Shown one piece after another: positions 63,223 to 64,000 of a stretch of DNA of 64,000 nucleotides. Source of the stretch: Metaphire vulgaris. Taxonomy: Eukaryota > Annelida > Clitellata > Crassiclitellata > Megascolecidae. A program made the position numbers and the translations under genes. The notes under the pieces were generated by a model. The model worked only from the letters and a program-made list of their open reading frames with translations. It was not told the origin of the DNA and did no database searches. The stretch lies in NCBI GenBank assembly GCA_018105865.1, contig CM030867.1, positions 5,628,369 through 5,692,368 of the forward strand. Direction: 5' to 3'. Numbering within the stretch: the first letter of the stretch is position 1; each line of letters starts with the position of its first letter.

Positions 63223-64000
63223 TGTTACAGTCAAACTGTGAAACCAGTGATTTCACGAAATCCCTAAACAAGTTAGTCATTTCGTGAAGTCACCATTTCA
63301 CTTAGTGATTTCATGAAAACGCTAAAAACTCTAGGGATTTCGCGTATTTACTGAAAAAGTGGGTGTGGCATTACACAGTTTCACTAAAGGCTCATTCAAG
63401 CGTACTATTGTTCAGGTAGTCGGTCTGCACTTCGACCGACATAGCTGATAACAATGGATCAGTCAAGGTTTATAAAGGAACGGTTGGGGCTTCTGTCAGT
63501 AAAGGTTTGAAATGGCACAGTGCAAGGTTTGAAATGGCACAGGTTTGAAAATGGAACAGTCCTAGTATAGAAAATGACGGTTTGGATAAACAACAGATGA
63601 AACCTTTATTATTAGTCTAGGGCTAGGCAGTGGCTGGCTGCAGTCACTGAGCATCTATCTCTAAATAGACAAGTTGTCCTGCCGATTCTGTCAGTTAAGG
63701 TTTGAAAATGGCACAGTCTACACAGGAGAGCTACGAGGAAGAATTTCGGAAGAAGTTATTTGAAAAGTATGAAGCCTGTCAGAAATATCTTATCCCGAAA
63801 TAAGTAAATGCAAACCTGAAATATGAACACCGTAGTGATGCTTCAATTTCTTGTGTATGCTACTAATAAAGCCGTAGTTATAAGCCTACTCCAATTTATT
63901 GTGCATGCGTTAACCTTCCACTTTGAAAGTTGTTTATGTTAATTTCTTAATCGCACGATTAAACGTGCTTTAAAAAATTGATCGTTTGGGTAGCACTAAT
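63223..64000 (+). mobile_element. Second Ginger2-like element, left end (runs off window)
   Basis: It begins TGTTACAGTCAAACTGTGAA, matching the start of the element at 33053 with one or two differences. The following 100 bp are built from TTTCACGAAATCCCTAAA-type motifs, in the manner of the long inverted repeat of the other copy but with a different sequence, so it is another family member. A short coding start follows at 63708. TCAGTAAAGGTTTGAAATGG recurs (about 63495, 63515, 63685). The right end is outside the window. Confidence 0.65.
63708..63803 (+). pseudogene. Possible N-terminus of a Ginger2 integrase
   Basis: ATG at 63708 opens MAQSTQESYEEEFRKKLFEK and YEACQKYLIPK before TAA at 63801. 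The EEEFRKKLFEKYE helix resembles the start of KRBA2/Ginger2-type integrases as I recall them, and its position 480 bp inside a Ginger2 terminus fits. The stop means that either the gene is dead here or the real frame continues after a splice I cannot place. Confidence 0.4.

Overview
The window is animal nuclear DNA, most likely from a marine invertebrate. It has GT-AG spliced exons of a sperm-tail gene, and almost everything else is mobile DNA: CR1/L2, RTE and Jockey-type LINEs, plus hAT, piggyBac, Tc1/mariner and Ginger2 DNA transposons. The phylum cannot be fixed from this sequence. The mix of CR1 LINEs ending in GCGCTATA-plus-microsatellite tails with Ginger2 would suit a deuterostome such as a hemichordate, echinoderm or lancelet, or a lophotrochozoan.

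Only one host gene is supported. Five exons on the minus strand (61117-61290, 43121-43233, 30113-30355, 14559-14689, 4658-4774, in transcript order) have consensus splice sites and mutually compatible phases (2, 1, 1, 0). Together they read as about 260 residues resembling fibrous sheath-interacting protein 1 (FSIP1). The first and last exons of the gene lie outside the window. About 0.8 kb of coding sequence is spread over 56.6 kb, so the four introns (about 17.9, 12.8, 15.4 and 9.8 kb) hold nearly everything else described here.

Intron by intron, left to right. 0-4.6 kb (beyond the last visible exon): a duplicated non-TE segment split by a TTAA element and LINEs, then an RTE copy carrying a nested 3' end of its own family. 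4.8-14.5 kb: a hAT-like element split by a TTAA element and a near-complete CR1, a second TTAA element holding a mariner, and an older LINE with a 191-bp MITE. 14.7-30.1 kb: several LINE fragments, two hAT-type MITEs, and a full piggyBac element (21960-25719) whose 3' part is a ~347-bp tandem repeat. 30.4-43.1 kb: LINEs, a Ginger2 element with ~190-bp terminal repeats, a hAT derivative, AT-rich low complexity, and a nearly complete CR1 at 38.1-42.3 kb. 43.2-61.1 kb: another TTAA element, a hAT with AAGTAC arrays, a LINE (51.9-58.1 kb) holding both a hAT and a younger LINE, and the second copy of the duplicated segment. 61.3-64 kb: more LINE, MITE and Ginger2 sequence.

Most notable results: the exon-by-exon recovery of the FSIP1-like gene; one piggyBac family in autonomous and deleted forms (five elements), sharing TTAA ends, a 350-375-bp internal tandem repeat and a pair of palindromes near one end; several hAT elements with exact 8-bp target duplications; and two reading-frame breaks caused by 8-bp tandem duplications that look like hAT excision scars.
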